Assembly (NCBI GenBank): GCA_021029095.1
Contig: JAJOHG010000007.1
Span: 1,116,001-1,180,000, forward strand
Length of the DNA stretch: 64,000 nt
Direction: 5' to 3'
Origin: Phellopilus nigrolimitatus
Lineage: Eukaryota; Basidiomycota; Agaricomycetes; Hymenochaetales; Hymenochaetaceae
Positions 1 to 10,366 of the stretch are shown here, in pieces; position 1 is the first letter of the stretch, and each line of letters begins with the position of its first letter. A program made the position numbers and the translations under genes. Under the pieces are notes generated by a model that saw only the letters and a program-made list of their open reading frames with translations, was not told where the DNA came from and did not search any database.

Positions 1-1007
1 CTTTCCTAGGGCAATGAAGGCATCCTTAGTAGATGGGAGGTGAGACGACAGCTGAGGCTTTCAGCTACCGAAATTCAGCAGAGCGCGTGACACGAGTGTG
101 ACCTTCACGTGAAATGAGGATACACCTCACGTGAGCATGAACTTAGTCATCCGATTCGTTACATGGTTAGACCGTCATCCTCTGCAGAGTTCAAGCAAAA
201 GCAAATGTTCACACTGAATGGGATCGCAGTATAGATTCTGCTTTTACTAGGAAGTGTGGAGCGTATCGAGATTAGGAGGTAAGTAAAGCGAGCTACGGGT
301 ATACCTCAGAGCTCACGTCGCAAGGCAGCGGCTACTTCATATCGATCCTCTAGCTTGACTTCCGTTAAAGTTCTTCTGTGATCTCTGGGAGATGGGGATA
401 TTCCTTCGTCATATTTTCTGTGAGCGCAGCAGGTGGTGATTTTGATGGGGCTCAGGATTGATTCGGAAAATCGTGAGCCTCTGTCGTTTCTGGGCTCATC
501 GATTGAACGACGGCCTCACGCACAAGAAGACCTCTATTGCAAATATGGCCATTCGGTTTTCAGTGCCATCACACGATGGTATATATAGCACCCTTCAGTG
601 CTTCGATTCACAAATACGTCGCAACTGATGGCTCAAGTGGCGTTCCCATATAAAAGGTTTACCGAGAGCTTAGGCGGAAGTGCCCCGCAAAGCATGCGCT
701 CACTGCTCAATCATAAGCCCACTCTCTCGGTCAGGAGACTCAGCTATCGACGCAGTACCTATCAGCATTGCTGTTCCCTCAGCGCGATACATACTTCAGA
801 AATACTGACAACTCAACACCGAGACAGGACATATTTCTTCCGCATGTCTTTCCCGAACGAAACATTCGATAATTGCGGTCATTCCAGTATCGGATACAAA
901 AGGTAATGTCATATTAATTTACAAACAAGAGGTGACTTGAATTACTTCAGCAGCTCAGTAGAGCGACCCGATGACGACTATAGACTATGAAGCGGCTAAC
1001 GAGCAAG
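1..1007. repeat. degenerate copy of the NmrA downstream flank
   Basis: No gene is seen here. From about 330 to 970 the sequence aligns, with many changes and in the same orientation, with the flank downstream of the first NmrA gene (about 5930-6460). Shared landmarks are a segment around ATATCGATCCTCT, a segment around TGGCTCAAGYGGCGTTCCC, and the end near GGTAATGTCAT. This implies the cassette array continues, or once continued, to the left of the window. The first 300 bases match nothing else that I can see. The 102-aa open frame at 598-906 lies inside this decayed repeat and is not called. Confidence 0.55.
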
Positions 1008-1514
1008 TCAGTGCCAGACAATACAATCAAACGTATGACAAACCGACCTTGGATCAGTCCTATCCGGTGAAGTCCATCTTACCTCTCTATCTAGAGGTCT
1101 CTGTTTCGATCGCCTCTTGCAGAGTGGGTGACCCTTCTCGTCTCCGCAGAATTTCCGTGTCCAAGGTTCCGGAGGCGACACCTTCAACATCTTTCTGTGC
1201 ACATGAAGTTGCTGCCGCATCTCCGCTTTTAATGGCTGAGTTTTCTGGGGAAGGGTCGGACCTCCGCCGACATCTGAACCTTGAGCTGAATCCAAAGAGG
1301 GGATGGTGCTATCAGCAGGTTTGATGCGGATATAAGTTGGAGCGCGTGTCTTCAATTCTCCAGAAATAAAGGCAGCTAGAAAGCGGGGGTCCACTAGCTC
1401 GGACGAGATTATACGCTCAGCACGGGTAGAGGGCTGCGTCAGATAGGGGCATATTTCCTTGTCCTCCGCCTCCCAAGGCATAACAGCCATATGAGGATAG
1501 TGGAGACGAGACAT
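1008..1514 (-). pseudogene. diverged, frameshifted copy of the MSRLH orphan family
   Basis: This is the most diverged of four copies of a lineage-specific hydrophilic protein. It starts MSRLHYPHMA and keeps the middle motif APTYIRIKP. After about residue 90 it reads a different frame from the intact copies: its PQKTQPLKAEMRQQLH stretch corresponds to the +1 frame of the other copies, so there is an indel near 1260. An open frame of 168 codons survives by chance or as a new C-terminus. The start was chosen at 1514 because all intact copies start at the equivalent ATG. A TATA box lies about 60 nt upstream, as in the other copies. The function is unknown. Confidence 0.6.
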
Positions 1515-1574
1515 TGGAGGCGATGAGAGTGTTGAAGAAGGTTGGAAAGCTGCGAACTTGGTGACTGGCGCGAG

Positions 1575-1581
1575 TTTTATA
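1575..1581 (-). promoter_or_regulatory. TATA box of the MSRLH copy at 1514
   Basis: On the minus strand this reads GATATAAAAC, about 60 nt before the ATG. The same box and surrounding sequence recur before all four MSRLH copies. Confidence 0.55.
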
Positions 1582-1739
1582 TCTGGTGGGATCACAGCGC
1601 CTTTCTATGTGGCCGCATGCCTGCGCAGCAGTGCGCGCTGTAGACAATGGCGTTACGTCTTTTCTTTTTTTCTTCGCTTGGATCTGCATATTTGCGCTGG
1701 TTGAATATTTCCTTTATGTTGCATTGACCAGTTGGCGAC

Positions 1740-2566
1740 TGTCATCTCCTCGAACTAATTTAAAACATGCTACTTGCGAATGCATGCGGCTCTGGGATAA
1801 CTGATTGACTTTGTTGACAGGACACGCAGGATCCGGACGCCGGAAGTTGCTTGAGAGTGCCGACCGTCTCTCGTGATGGATCTCACAGAGACGCTAGTTT
1901 CCAGCCTGGAAAGAGTGAGCATGCTTACTGTCAGTTTTTAGCTTCCTGAAATCCATCTTTGACGCATTCAGACTTAAACCATTGACGAGCGATTACGGCG
2001 ACCGCCCATGTCCAAAAGTGCTGCTATACTACTTATAAGCGTGGACTTCAAAAACATCGTTTATCGACTCGCTAATTGCAGAGAATTGGGAGTCGAATTT
2101 ACATCAAGCTGAGCGTGGTTTCCGGGACGAAGTGCTAATCCTGTCTTTGAAGGCGACAAACGACTACGGGATCGAGTTGGGAGGAAGAGTGGGGATGGGT
2201 GCATCGAAAATAATCACAGTAGTGTACGATACTTGTCGTCCTTCAATCGGCTTTAATTTACAAGTACGAAACTCGCTCTATCGAAGTCATTGTGCGTCTG
2301 CTTGACTGTTCGCAATTGCACACGTTTTCACGATACTTTTCAGATAGATTTCCTAAAATGCCCTTGAACGTCGAGGGCTGCTTAGTTCCAAGGAATAAGT
2401 CATCTTAGACTACTCATCTGTATTTATTCGACTGCAGGCTACACGTCTTGAATGAAGTTATTTCGCTATCGTCTTTTCTTCGGAATCCTTCCACCTATAC
2501 ACGTACAGTGCCTTAGCACCACTTGAGAAACTTATAATATAGGTGTTACACTCACCAACGCAGGTA
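1740..2566. repeat. inverted-repeat block, arm 1 (partner 10367-11170)
   Basis: The reverse complement of this stretch matches 10367-11170. Landmarks are TTATCCCAAAGCCGCATGCG near 11100 against the minus strand near 1795, GTGGACTTCAAAAACATCG near 2041 against its reverse complement near 10845, and the 3' flank of the small-I gene. It contains the eIF2B gamma fragment. The stretch from 2030 to 2560 holds no gene. Confidence 0.75.
1820..2025 (+). pseudogene. truncated 5' fragment of the eIF2B gamma gene
   Basis: This stretch matches the promoter-proximal end of the intact eIF2B gamma gene (about 7607-7855): the leader, an ATG at 1876, the first codons, the GTGAGCATGCTT donor of intron 1, and the start of exon 2 around CCATTGACGAGCGATTACGG. 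The second half of exon 1, which encodes the start of the nucleotidyltransferase-like fold, is missing, and homology stops soon after GTGCTGCT. It cannot make a functional protein. It lies divergently next to an MSRLH copy exactly as the intact pair does, so it was probably carried along when the divergent promoter region was duplicated. Confidence 0.75.
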
Positions 2567-2971
2567 TCAGACGACAGGATCTTCTGGGGGTTGTTGGGAC
2601 TGAATCTTGTCGCGCGGTATCATATTGAAGGCCTCTGATGTCAAAAACCATCTCGGCCTGGGGGTGCCGGCATCTAAAATATCTCCCATCTTCCTCACGT
2701 CCTCATTGGTAAATATGCCTTCGTCAGGTCGCTCTCGATGGAATACGAAAACCCAGAAATACTCGAAATTGGGATCCTTGGGATCGATTCCAATCTTGAT
2801 GTTTACCGCGTGTCCGCAGCCTTCGAGCCCTGCCATCCCCATAGCCCTGAAGAACCAGTCCTGGTTGCTCGCCACCACGCCACCGGGGCCGGCAATCTGG
2901 TCTTTGTACTTATCCATCATTTTGCGGGAGGTTTCATGATGAACTTCGAACCCATAAATCCACTTCGTCAT
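2567..2971 (-). CDS. orphan small protein, type I (copy 1)
   Basis: Single-exon frame of 134 aa starting MTKWIYGFEV. It belongs to a family with five members in this window. Shared features are W-x-Y-G near the N-terminus, a conserved Gly-Cys-Gly in the middle (EGCGHA), G-I-D-P-x-D-P, the block VFHRERPDEG, a D-V-R/K-K segment and a late W-F pair. No signal peptide or membrane segment is seen, so a soluble cytosolic protein is likely. I do not recognise the fold. Downstream lies a conserved GTGAGTG splice-donor-like motif. This copy is the most diverged of the three type-I members. Expression is not shown by sequence. Confidence 0.65.
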   Translation of the reverse strand: MTKWIYGFEVHHETSRKMMDKYKDQIAGPGGVVASNQDWFFRAMGMAGLEGCGHAVNIKIGIDPKDPNFEYFWVFVFHRERPDEGIFTNEDVRKMGDILDAGTPRPRWFLTSEAFNMIPRDKIQSQQPPEDPVV

Positions 2972-3639
2972 TGTAGCACGATGCCTGTGCGGAGCAATCT
3001 GGATGAGTAGAAGAAGCTGTAGGGGTAACTGAATAACTAACTCTAGAGGACACCAAGTTCGTTGGTTGACATCAAGTAATTTAACTCATTTACTATCTAT
3101 ACTAAATCTGGCTCGCTAGAGAAGGCTACTCTGTAATCCGTAAATCCATCATGCAAGCTTACGTCTAGACTTCTGTTGGTTCTAGCAGCGAAGAGTACCA
3201 CGATTAGTCGTCTTCTGCCGCACAAATTCTGTAAGCCCGGTATACGCCTGTCACATGTTATCAGTTTTACATAACGGGAATAATCGGGCCAATGGGACGA
3301 AAACCGAGCAAATGATGATGATAAAGCGAGATGCAGGACGCTGCGTGAGTCGGTGAAGACGTCACTACAGCGTGCGAACTAAGAACCAGCTCCCTTGCTG
3401 TTCCAACGCATATTGAAGATTTCCACGCTATGAACATGCGCTTTCAGTATCTTTCGGAAAGGAATATATTTTGCTTTGCTCCTTCTGCTCAGGCTCAACG
3501 ACATAACATTTGCTGACATATGTGCCCATGACGATTTTTAAGTATGAACAATTTCAGTCCTTTCCTTCCATCTACGTGTAGTACTTCAGCGTCACTTCTT
3601 GAGAGCTCATTAAGAGCATCACACTCACCAATGAAGATG

Positions 3640-4035
3640 TCAAACAACAGGATTTGCCGGAGCCTTATATGTGTGTTGCTTCTCCGGCTCGAAACTGGAG
3701 GCAAATGAGTCGGCCTCTATAAACCATCTTGCGCTTTCATGGTTAACCTTTAGCAGCTTTGCCACCTTCCTTACGTCCTCGTTCGTAAATCTGCCTCCGT
3801 CAGGACGATTCCAATGGAATACGAGGATCCAAACTTTTGCTAAAGTGGGATCCGAAGGATCGACACCACGTTCGAGGCTCGCCACTTTTCCACAGCTTTC
3901 GAGTCCTATCATCCCCATAGTTCTGATGAAAAAATCTGCCTCATCGACGGAGTCGGGAATCTTTGTTTTATAGTCACTGGCAATACTCGCAAAGGCTTCT
4001 AGATCGATCTTCAATCCGTAGGCCCATGTTAACAT
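3640..4035 (-). CDS. orphan small protein, type II (copy 1)
   Basis: Single-exon frame of 131 aa starting MLTWAYGLKI. It shares the family pattern with type I (W-x-Y-G, E-S-C-G-K, G-V-D-P-S-D-P, VFHWNRPDGG, N-E-D-V-R-K, W-F), but it is a separate subfamily with its own C-terminus around EPEKQHTYKAPANPV. Its partner is the nearly identical gene at 14288-14683 in the opposite arm. It sits divergently from the NmrA gene at 4719, with about 680 nt between them, a plausible shared regulatory region. The function is unknown. Confidence 0.65.
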   Translation of the reverse strand: MLTWAYGLKIDLEAFASIASDYKTKIPDSVDEADFFIRTMGMIGLESCGKVASLERGVDPSDPTLAKVWILVFHWNRPDGGRFTNEDVRKVAKLLKVNHESARWFIEADSFASSFEPEKQHTYKAPANPVV

Positions 4036-4663
4036 TATGTGGTAAGCTGTCTGTTTGATGTCTGGTCAAAGCAATCTTTATGAGAATAATCGCTGCAGAA
4101 ATAATAGAATTACTGACGTGGGAGGGCACGAAGTTTGGTGAAGACGTGCGATTGATTATCTGTACGCACTTAGCTAATTGACTCGCTAGGTGTTGATTTT
4201 GCTCCATTTACGTACCAAATCCAATTACGTTTGGACGCCATGCTCGAGCAGCGAACAGTGCTGAGCGTCTGATTTTCTCTGCGACTTCATCGAGAGCTAG
4301 GGCATCAGTAAGTGTCTCTTATCCACCTTCGCTTTCGAGGCCAGATTGGTCGGTTGGTGGCAAGTCATCTGAAACTCCGCTTAAATAATACCGCATTAGG
4401 CTGCATTTCTAATCAACATCAAAACTTTACGTGTTAGTACAGTAGAAAAAATCCAAACAAAGCCATCTACATACTGTACATGTAGAATCCACCTGAGAAC
4501 CTCTTGCTTCTGGTCTTGGTCAGTGTTTCACGGTTACATCGTTTCGACATGCAGAATTCGACCATACATTTGCGTCACGACTTTTACGCCGCTGACGCAC
4601 TCTGGATATCTCTAAGCCGTTTTTCATCACGCAATCCCTATTACCCTCATCTAATCGACGACA

Positions 4664-4669
4664 TATAAG
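4664..4669 (+). promoter_or_regulatory. TATA box of NmrA copy 1
   Basis: CATATAAGTG lies about 50 nt before the ATG at 4719. It is conserved upstream of the copies at 13636 and 18160 (as ACTTATATG or near matches on the plus strand). Confidence 0.5.
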
Positions 4670-4718
4670 TGCCACTGCGCGAAAACAGTAGAATAGTCAA
4701 ACTACCTGACGACCAGCA

Positions 4719-5822
4719 ATGAGCAAATCAAACGTGTTGATTTTAGGAGCAACAGGCAACACGGGCTCCTCGATCGTGGATGCGCTTCTCGATAGTCCTG
4801 GCACCTTCGTAAGTCCAATCATTGTTTTATTTTGCCTGTGCGTAATTTGACTCTCCTTTAACCTTAACTTTAGAAAGTGATCGCAGCTATCCGCCCGTCT
4901 TCAGCGTCGAAGCCTGCTGTCGAGGAACTCAAATCTCGTGGAGTCGAAATTCGTCTTCTTGACCTCGAGCATGCGTCACCAGAGCAACTAGTCGAGACTT
5001 TGAGAGGCGTGGACACCATCATTTCCACCATTGTCTTTACGCAGCTTCAGTTACAGAGACCGCTCGTAGATGCTTCCAAGAAAGCAGGAGTAAAGCGGTT
5101 CATTCCCTGCGACTGGGGCACCGCTTCCATCCGCGGCGTTAGAAAGATGTATGACGAGGTGAGCACATATCGTTCTTCGCATAGCCTCAGATCTCTTACT
5201 ATTGAGCAAACCGAAGAAACTCGGCATACATGATTATATCAAAGAAGTCGGTCTTGGATACACTTTTGTCGACGTTGGATGGTGGTAGGTCTCGTCCCGA
5301 CATTTAGTACACCGTAAACTGTGATTCTGACAGCTCCTTGTTAGGATGCAGTTGATGCCCCCCATGCTTGACCCCTCCACGGCACAATACCCAATTCAAT
5401 ATGAGATGTCCGTAAGCATCTGCGGTACGGGCGATGTCAAGACCGCCGTCACCGACAGGCGTGACATCGGCAAATTCGTCGCGCGCATCATCGCGGACGA
5501 GCGTACGCTCAATCGCTACGTCTTCTGCTGGACCGAGAACGTTTCGAAGAATAAGGCATTCAGACTCGCGGAACGCGTTCTCGGGAGGACTGTCGACTCT
5601 GTGCACGTGCCTGAAGAAGTTGTGGTAACGAAGGCGCGCGAAGCTCAGGGCCCGGAGCAGACTGCCTTCCAGTACCACCACTCCCTCTGGATCCGGGGCG
5701 ACAACACGGTCGAAAATGCGAAGAAAGAGGAATATGGAGGGGCGCTCGACGCGAAGGAGCTGTACCCGGATTTGAAATTGATATCATTCGAGCAGTCTGT
5801 TAAAGACTTTTATTCCAGTTAG
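4719..5822 (+). CDS. NmrA-like / isoflavone-reductase-like NAD(P)-binding protein (copy 1)
   Basis: Four exons (4719-4808, 4874-5158, 5217-5284, 5345-5822) with canonical introns give 306 aa, the usual length of NmrA-like and isoflavone-reductase-like members of the atypical short-chain dehydrogenase group. The N-terminus MSKSNVLILGATGNTGSSIV has the glycine-rich dinucleotide-binding GxxGxxG. Exon 2 carries VIAAIRPSS and KKAGVKRFIPCDWG, and exon 4 has the typical FVARIIADERTLNRYVF segment. It is expected to be a cytosolic NAD(P)H-dependent reductase or redox sensor; the substrate is unknown. In the last 158 residues it differs from copy 2 at about 13 positions, so both are probably under selection or recently duplicated. 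Confidence 0.85.
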
Positions 5823-6553
5823 ATCTGGTCGTACGCAGTAAATGTTTTACTACTCGATGTCAGTTCGCATTATTTGGTAGCCAAACATTGCAAAAGAGCA
5901 CATCACATGATTAACTTCCGCGGAGCGGGCAGCTTCTTCATGAGTTCATATCGATCCTCTGGCGCGTTTGTCGATTATCTTCCGTTAAAAGGTTTTATCG
6001 TCGTCTCTGTTGCAACAATTCTGGACATTTTGAGCCTCTGTTGAGCCTTCAGACACCTACGATGGCTCTGGCGTCTCTTCGATGCTTCGCTCTTGGTTTA
6101 CAAACGGTGGCTCAAGCGGCGTTCCCGAGAGTATAAAGGACCTTGCGAGAGCTCAGCTGGATGTGTCTCTTAGAGCGAGTGCTCGCAGCGTGGGGCTAGT
6201 CCCGTTCTCTTGGTAAAGGGATTCATCTACTTATCAGCTGAGGTCTTTGCTCTCCATCGCTGGATTCGCAGCGGATACTTTTCGTTCCCAAACGCTGATC
6301 GTTCAACGTGGAGATGGTAGAAGATTTTTCGGATGAAGGAATCAATGGACGTGGTCGTTGCATGGATCGGGCTAGGGTATCGAATACAAAAGGTAACGTC
6401 ATTCTAATTTATAAACAAAATACGGTCTGAGAAATGACTTGAATTGATTCAGCAGCACGACCGTAGGTCGACGGCAGACGGCGTTGCGCGGCTGACGAGT
6501 AAATGAGCCAGACAATGCAATCAAATGTACGATTAACTGACCTTAGATCAGTC
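5823..6553. repeat. conserved 3' flank of the NmrA and MSRLH genes
   Basis: No gene is seen. The sequence recurs inverted at 11870-12533 and 16298-17094 and in decayed form at 330-970. It is the tail-to-tail interval between an NmrA gene and an MSRLH gene. The copy at 16.9 kb has a 66-bp insertion that is absent here. Confidence 0.7.
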
Positions 6554-7021
6554 CTATTCGGTGCGGCCCATCTTGTCCGTTTGCTCGGAGCACCCTGCCT
6601 CGGTCGCTGCTGGCGGAATGGTTGGCCCGTCCCCTCTCCGCAGTCCTGCATCCGTATCTCCGGAGGCCGCATCGCTCATGTCTTTTTGTGCATGTGGAGT
6701 TGCCGTAGCATCTCCGGTACCGGTTGTAACGTCTGCTGGGGAGAGTGCGGAACCTCCGCCGACTTCTGGTCCTTGAGCTGAATCCCCAGTGGGGATAGTT
6801 TTATCAGCATGGGGTTTGATGCGGATATACGTTGGCGTAAAATTCGACAAATTGCCGGAACGAACGGCTTCTAACAAGCGGTGGTCTATGGCGGGGACTA
6901 GGTCGTCCGAAAATATACCATTGATGTGGGTAGGTGGTATGCTGGTGTCGACGTCGACGTATAATTCCTCATACTCGTACCGATCCATTGTAGCCATATG
7001 AGGGCAGTGGAGACGGGACAT
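6554..7021 (-). CDS. orphan MSRLH-family protein (copy 2)
   Basis: Intact single-exon frame of 155 aa starting MSRLHCPHMATMDRYEYEE. The first 85 residues are well ordered in composition (acidic patch YVDVDTS, then DDLVPAIDHRLLEAVRSGNL, then FTPTYIRIKP). The rest is rich in Thr, Ala, Gly, Asp and Pro and probably disordered. No signal peptide, membrane span or known motif is visible. The ATG is fixed by conservation and by a TATA box about 60 nt upstream. It is divergently transcribed from eIF2B gamma, 645 nt away; truncated versions of that divergent pair recur at 1.0-2.0 and 10.9-11.9 kb, so this is probably the parental copy. Confidence 0.65.
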   Translation of the reverse strand: MSRLHCPHMATMDRYEYEELYVDVDTSIPPTHINGIFSDDLVPAIDHRLLEAVRSGNLSNFTPTYIRIKPHADKTIPTGDSAQGPEVGGGSALSPADVTTGTGDATATPHAQKDMSDAASGDTDAGLRRGDGPTIPPAATEAGCSEQTDKMGRTE

Positions 7022-7080
7022 TGGAGGCGACGAGAGTGTTGAAGAAGGTTGGAAAGCTGCGAACTTGGTGACTGGCGCGC

Positions 7081-7088
7081 CTTTTATA
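7081..7088 (-). promoter_or_regulatory. TATA box of MSRLH copy 2
   Basis: Minus strand GATATAAAAG, about 60 nt before the ATG at 7021, in the same context as the other MSRLH copies. Confidence 0.55.
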
Positions 7089-7275
7089 TCTGGTGGGGAT
7101 CTAAGCGCCTTTCCATTGTCTGTCTATGTGGCTGCACGGCTGCGCAGCAGTGCGCGCTGTAGACAATGGCGTTACGTCTTTTCTTTGTTTCTTCGCTTGG
7201 ATCTGCATATTTGCGTTGTTTGAATATTTCCTGTATGTTGCGTTGACCAAGAATGAAAATGACTGTTAGCGACTC

Positions 7276-7331
7276 TTTCGATACGAGACGACGTAATAGC
7301 TACTTTCGATACGAAACGACGTAATAGCTAC
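7276..7331. repeat. 28-bp tandem duplication in the MSRLH/eIF2B gamma intergenic region
   Basis: Two adjacent 28-bp units starting TTTCGATACGARACGACGTA (7276-7303 and 7304-7331) differ at one base. They lie in the divergent promoter region and are absent from the duplicated promoter copies at 1.7 and 11.2 kb. The rest of 7022-7666 holds no gene. Confidence 0.85.
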
Positions 7332-7666
7332 ATTGTAATAGAAAGTGTACAAAATTGTTTGTACAATACGTAAGTAGGGAGTATACACAGGATGCCGAGT
7401 TACGCGAAGTATTCGTGAGAACCCAGCAAAGCGGCATTCTGAAGGTACGGTCTGTATGCACAGTTTTGTATGACTCGACTGTTCTCCGGCTCCTTAAATC
7501 TCTTTCACCTTCGTCTTTTTTTCGCGAGACGGACTGAAAACTCAGTATGTCTGAATACAAGAAGTTATATGAAGTCTAAGATGTTTATGTATTCTGCCAA
7601 TAGGACTCGTCCAGCATCCAATAACAGCGGACGGAAGCTGTCTGAGAGCGCCGACCATCCCTTGCG

Positions 7667-9382
7667 ATGAATTTCACGGAGACGCCATCGATTCAGAATC
7701 CTCGCGAGTTTCTGGCTGTCATTTTGGCAGGTTTTGGAAACGAGTGAGCATGCTTGCTGCCGCTCTTGCGCTTCGCGAACTTCAATTATCGACGATTGTA
7801 GGCTTCAGCCATTGACGAGCAATTACGGCGACCAGCCATGTCCGAAAGCGCTGCTTCCCATCGGAAATAAGCCCATGATTTCGTATGTTCTCAACTGGGT
7901 AGAAGAAGCGGGTCTCAAGGGTGCGTAGCGTATTGAATGCTTTCTGCTGGATGTGGCGCGATGTTTACGAGGTCTCAGACGTCCTGCTCATCTGTCCGAC
8001 CTCTCACCGCCACCCCATCTCCCACCATATCAACTCAGACCCATCATCGTCCTCTCTGTCTTCTTTGAATGTCGAAATACAAACGTTTGACCTAGCGCAA
8101 GACATCCCGGCGGGTACGACCAACGTGCTCGCGCACTTCGCGTCGCGCATCACTAGTGACTTCGTTCTTCTCCCCTGCGACTTCCTTCCGCCTCCTTCCC
8201 TCCGGCTCGAGACCGTGCTCAACAAATTCAGAATAGAAGCGGGTACGGACGGCGCACTCGTGACCGCGTTGTTTTTCGAGAATAAAGCGTCGGAGAACGA
8301 GAAGGGGAAGGGAGGCGCGGAAGAGGCGTGGCCTGCGCCGAGCGCGCCAATGCCCATTCTATATGATGAGAAGAGCGGCACGCTCCTGCACGTCGACACA
8401 CTGGATAACCAGGACCTCAACTCTGACGAGTTGGAGCTGCGCATGGGTATGCTTTGGCAGTACCCGCGCACGAAGCTTACGACGCGCCTCGTCGACGCAC
8501 ACGTGTACGTGTGCAAGCATGCCGTGCTCGACGCGCTCCAGCTGAAGAAAGCGCACTTTGACTCAATCCGTGAAGAGTTCATCCCTTGGCTGTGTAAAGT
8601 GCAGACACAACGTACGAGGCGGCAGAAATACAACTCCGTTTTGAATCCCATCACGAATACCCCCACAAACTCTCTCGCACTCCAACACTCTACCTCGTAT
8701 CACCCGTCCTCCCGTAAGTCCAAGGCGGCGTCAAGTGTCGGGAGTTTGGTGTCGTCGCCCTCAACGAACGATGAAGAAGGGGACGCGGAGCCGCCGAGTT
8801 TGCGCGTCGGTCTCGTCGTGCACAGTCTCGCAAATGGGTATGCTGCGCGCGCGAACAACGTGCACGCATACCTTGAACTCAACCGTGCGGCGCTGAAGGA
8901 CCTCCCACCGCCCGCGCACGACACCGCGCTTGTGGACATGAAATCAAATATCTCACCAGACAGTCTCGTCGGCGCGTCGACGCGCGTCGGCGAACGCAGC
9001 ACGATCAAGCGCAGCGTGGTCGGGCGCCACTGCGTGATCGGGAAAAACGCGAAGCTCGTCGGATGCGTTCTCATGGAGTACTGCATCGTTGAGGACGGGT
9101 GAGTTCTAGACTCTTCACGAATGCTGATGGGCGTGCTGATGACGTTCTGATGACGTTTTCAGTGCGAAACTTGACGGATGCATCCTTGGCAAGAACACGC
9201 ACGTCGGATCGCGCGCAGAGCTCGTGCGCTGCATAACACAAGCCGGGTACGAGGTTGAGTCGGGCGGTGTGTACAAACACGAGAAGCTCGACGTTTCGGA
9301 CTGGACGGCCGGCGCGGGTGGACTAGAAGACGACGAAGATGAAGAGGGCGAGGATGAGGATGAGGATGAGAGCGATTCCTAA
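7667..9382 (+). CDS. GCD1: translation initiation factor eIF2B subunit gamma
   Basis: Four exons (7667-7743, 7802-7920, 7979-9098, 9163-9382) sum to 511 aa. The N-terminus reads EFLAVILAGFGNE, then CPKALLPIGNKPMISYVLNW, the nucleotidyltransferase-like fold of eIF2B gamma and epsilon. The end has hexapeptide-like left-handed beta-helix repeats (SPDSLVGASTRVGERSTIKR, then VVGRHCVIGKNAKLVGC) and a strongly acidic tail. eIF2B is the guanine nucleotide exchange factor for eIF2 in the cytosol. Compared with better-known homologues the middle (about residues 260-310) has a low-complexity Ser-rich insert. This single-copy housekeeping gene lies between the two inverted arms. Partial copies of its first 200 bases occur at 1.9 and 11.0 kb. 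Confidence 0.88.
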
Positions 9383-9943
9383 CCATTCTCATTCAGGTGA
9401 TGATCCGCAGGGTATTGGCATGTTGCGACGAACTTCTCGTAAAAGCGAAGCAGTAGTATTGTATCACTGTATGCATACTCATGGACTGACATCTACACTG
9501 TATTTCTAGTCTACATCTTGCGGTATAGAAGAGGTTTGTACAGACGTGTCGATGAGCGTTCCTTTTCAAGCCCATCTAACTAACATGTTTACGAACTCGG
9601 TGTGCTCTGGCCGACGGAGCAGCAAAAACCCATAGTTTATTTGTGGCAGAAGACGATTGTTTGCGTTACTCCTCGCTGCTCTTCGAGCGAAGTCTAAACG
9701 TAAGCTTGCGTAATGAACTTACGTTTATGGATGTGATTTTTGGAATAGCCGTCCTTAGCGAGCTAGGTTCGTATAACTCTCGTTCCGAGCATCCGACAGA
9801 CAACATACAGTCAATCTGACTTACCTGAAGTCCTCCAACGACCTCGGTCTCCTCTAGCGTCAGTTATTCAATTTTTTTGTCCCTGTATCTGCTTCCGCTT
9901 ATCTAAATTGGTACGTACAGACAACATAAGACATACTGCTACG
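9383..9943 (+). promoter_or_regulatory. eIF2B gamma 3' flank and small-I promoter region
   Basis: No gene is seen. From about 9600 to 9900 the sequence aligns with the upstream regions of the other small-I genes (near 15090-15330, 19830-19950, and the reverse complement of 2990-3240), with shared AGAAGACGA and GTCTAAACGTAAGCTTGC. The conservation suggests a common promoter; no clear TATA box is placed. Confidence 0.5.
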
Positions 9944-10366
9944 ATGTCGACATGGATCTACGGGTTAGGAGTTAATCATGAAACCTCCGAAAAAATCATG
10001 CTGCACTTCGAACCCAAGATTGTTGACCACGAGGGTATGGAAATAAGCTACTTGGAATGGAAAGTCAGGGCTTTGGGACTGGCAGGAATGGATGGCTGCG
10101 GACACTTGCTAGGCCGCGAAATAGGGATTGATCCTACGGATCCTGATTTGGGGAGAGTCTGGGTTCTTGTATTCCATCGAGAGCGACCTGACCAAGGCAG
10201 CTATACCTTCGATGACGTGAAGAAGGTGGCGAATATCTTGGGGGTCGAACCCGACAGCGCGAAATGGTTTATAGAACTAGAGGCCTTCCTCAAGATGGGG
10301 ACAAACAAGGCTCTCTCATCTAAGCCCCCGGAGAATCCGTCGGTGAGTGAAACACTGGTATTATAA
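9944..10366 (+). CDS. orphan small protein, type I (copy 2)
   Basis: Single-exon frame of 140 aa from the ATG at 9944 (MSTWIYGLGVNHETSEKIM). The frame extends further 5' but without an ATG, and the alignment with the 19967 copy starts here. It has the family motifs W-x-Y-G, DGCGHLLGREIGIDPTDP, VFHRERPDQGSYTFDDVKK and AKWF. Near the 3' end the frame reads through GTGAGTG, a perfect splice-donor motif that lies past the stop codon in three other family members. Either the last nine codons are an artefact of an unspliced reading or the stop was lost with a small deletion. The function is unknown. Confidence 0.65.
   Translation: MSTWIYGLGVNHETSEKIMLHFEPKIVDHEGMEISYLEWKVRALGLAGMDGCGHLLGREIGIDPTDPDLGRVWVLVFHRERPDQGSYTFDDVKKVANILGVEPDSAKWFIELEAFLKMGTNKALSSKPPENPSVSETLVL

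Larger units (their letters stand above)
2990..7250. repeat. large inverted-repeat arm A (partner 11210-15339)
   Basis: The reverse complement of this block matches 11210-15339 in order: small-I promoter, 3' flank of small-II, small-II gene, shared promoter, NmrA gene, NmrA 3' flank, MSRLH gene and MSRLH promoter. For example TCGTTGGTTGACATCAAGTAA near 3060 is reversed near 15240, and CTAGACTTCTGTTGGTTCTAG near 3165 is reversed near 15135. The two arms flank the eIF2B gamma gene. Intervals 2972-3639 and 4036-4718 inside it hold only promoters and 3' flanks. Confidence 0.85.

Noticed and set aside
2567..3010. Plus-strand frames 2607-2939 and 2738-3010
   Set aside because: They are shadows of the minus-strand small-I gene, which has homologues elsewhere in the window in the same orientation.
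6503..6781. 92-aa frame MSQTMQSNVRLTDLRSV conserved at 6503-6781, 11642-11920 and 16070-16348
   Set aside because: It lies antisense to the MSRLH gene in every copy. Its conservation follows from recent duplication of the sense gene, and it has no promoter of its own.
8004..8666. 220-aa minus-strand frame inside eIF2B gamma
   Set aside because: It is fully antisense to a conserved housekeeping exon and has no features of its own.
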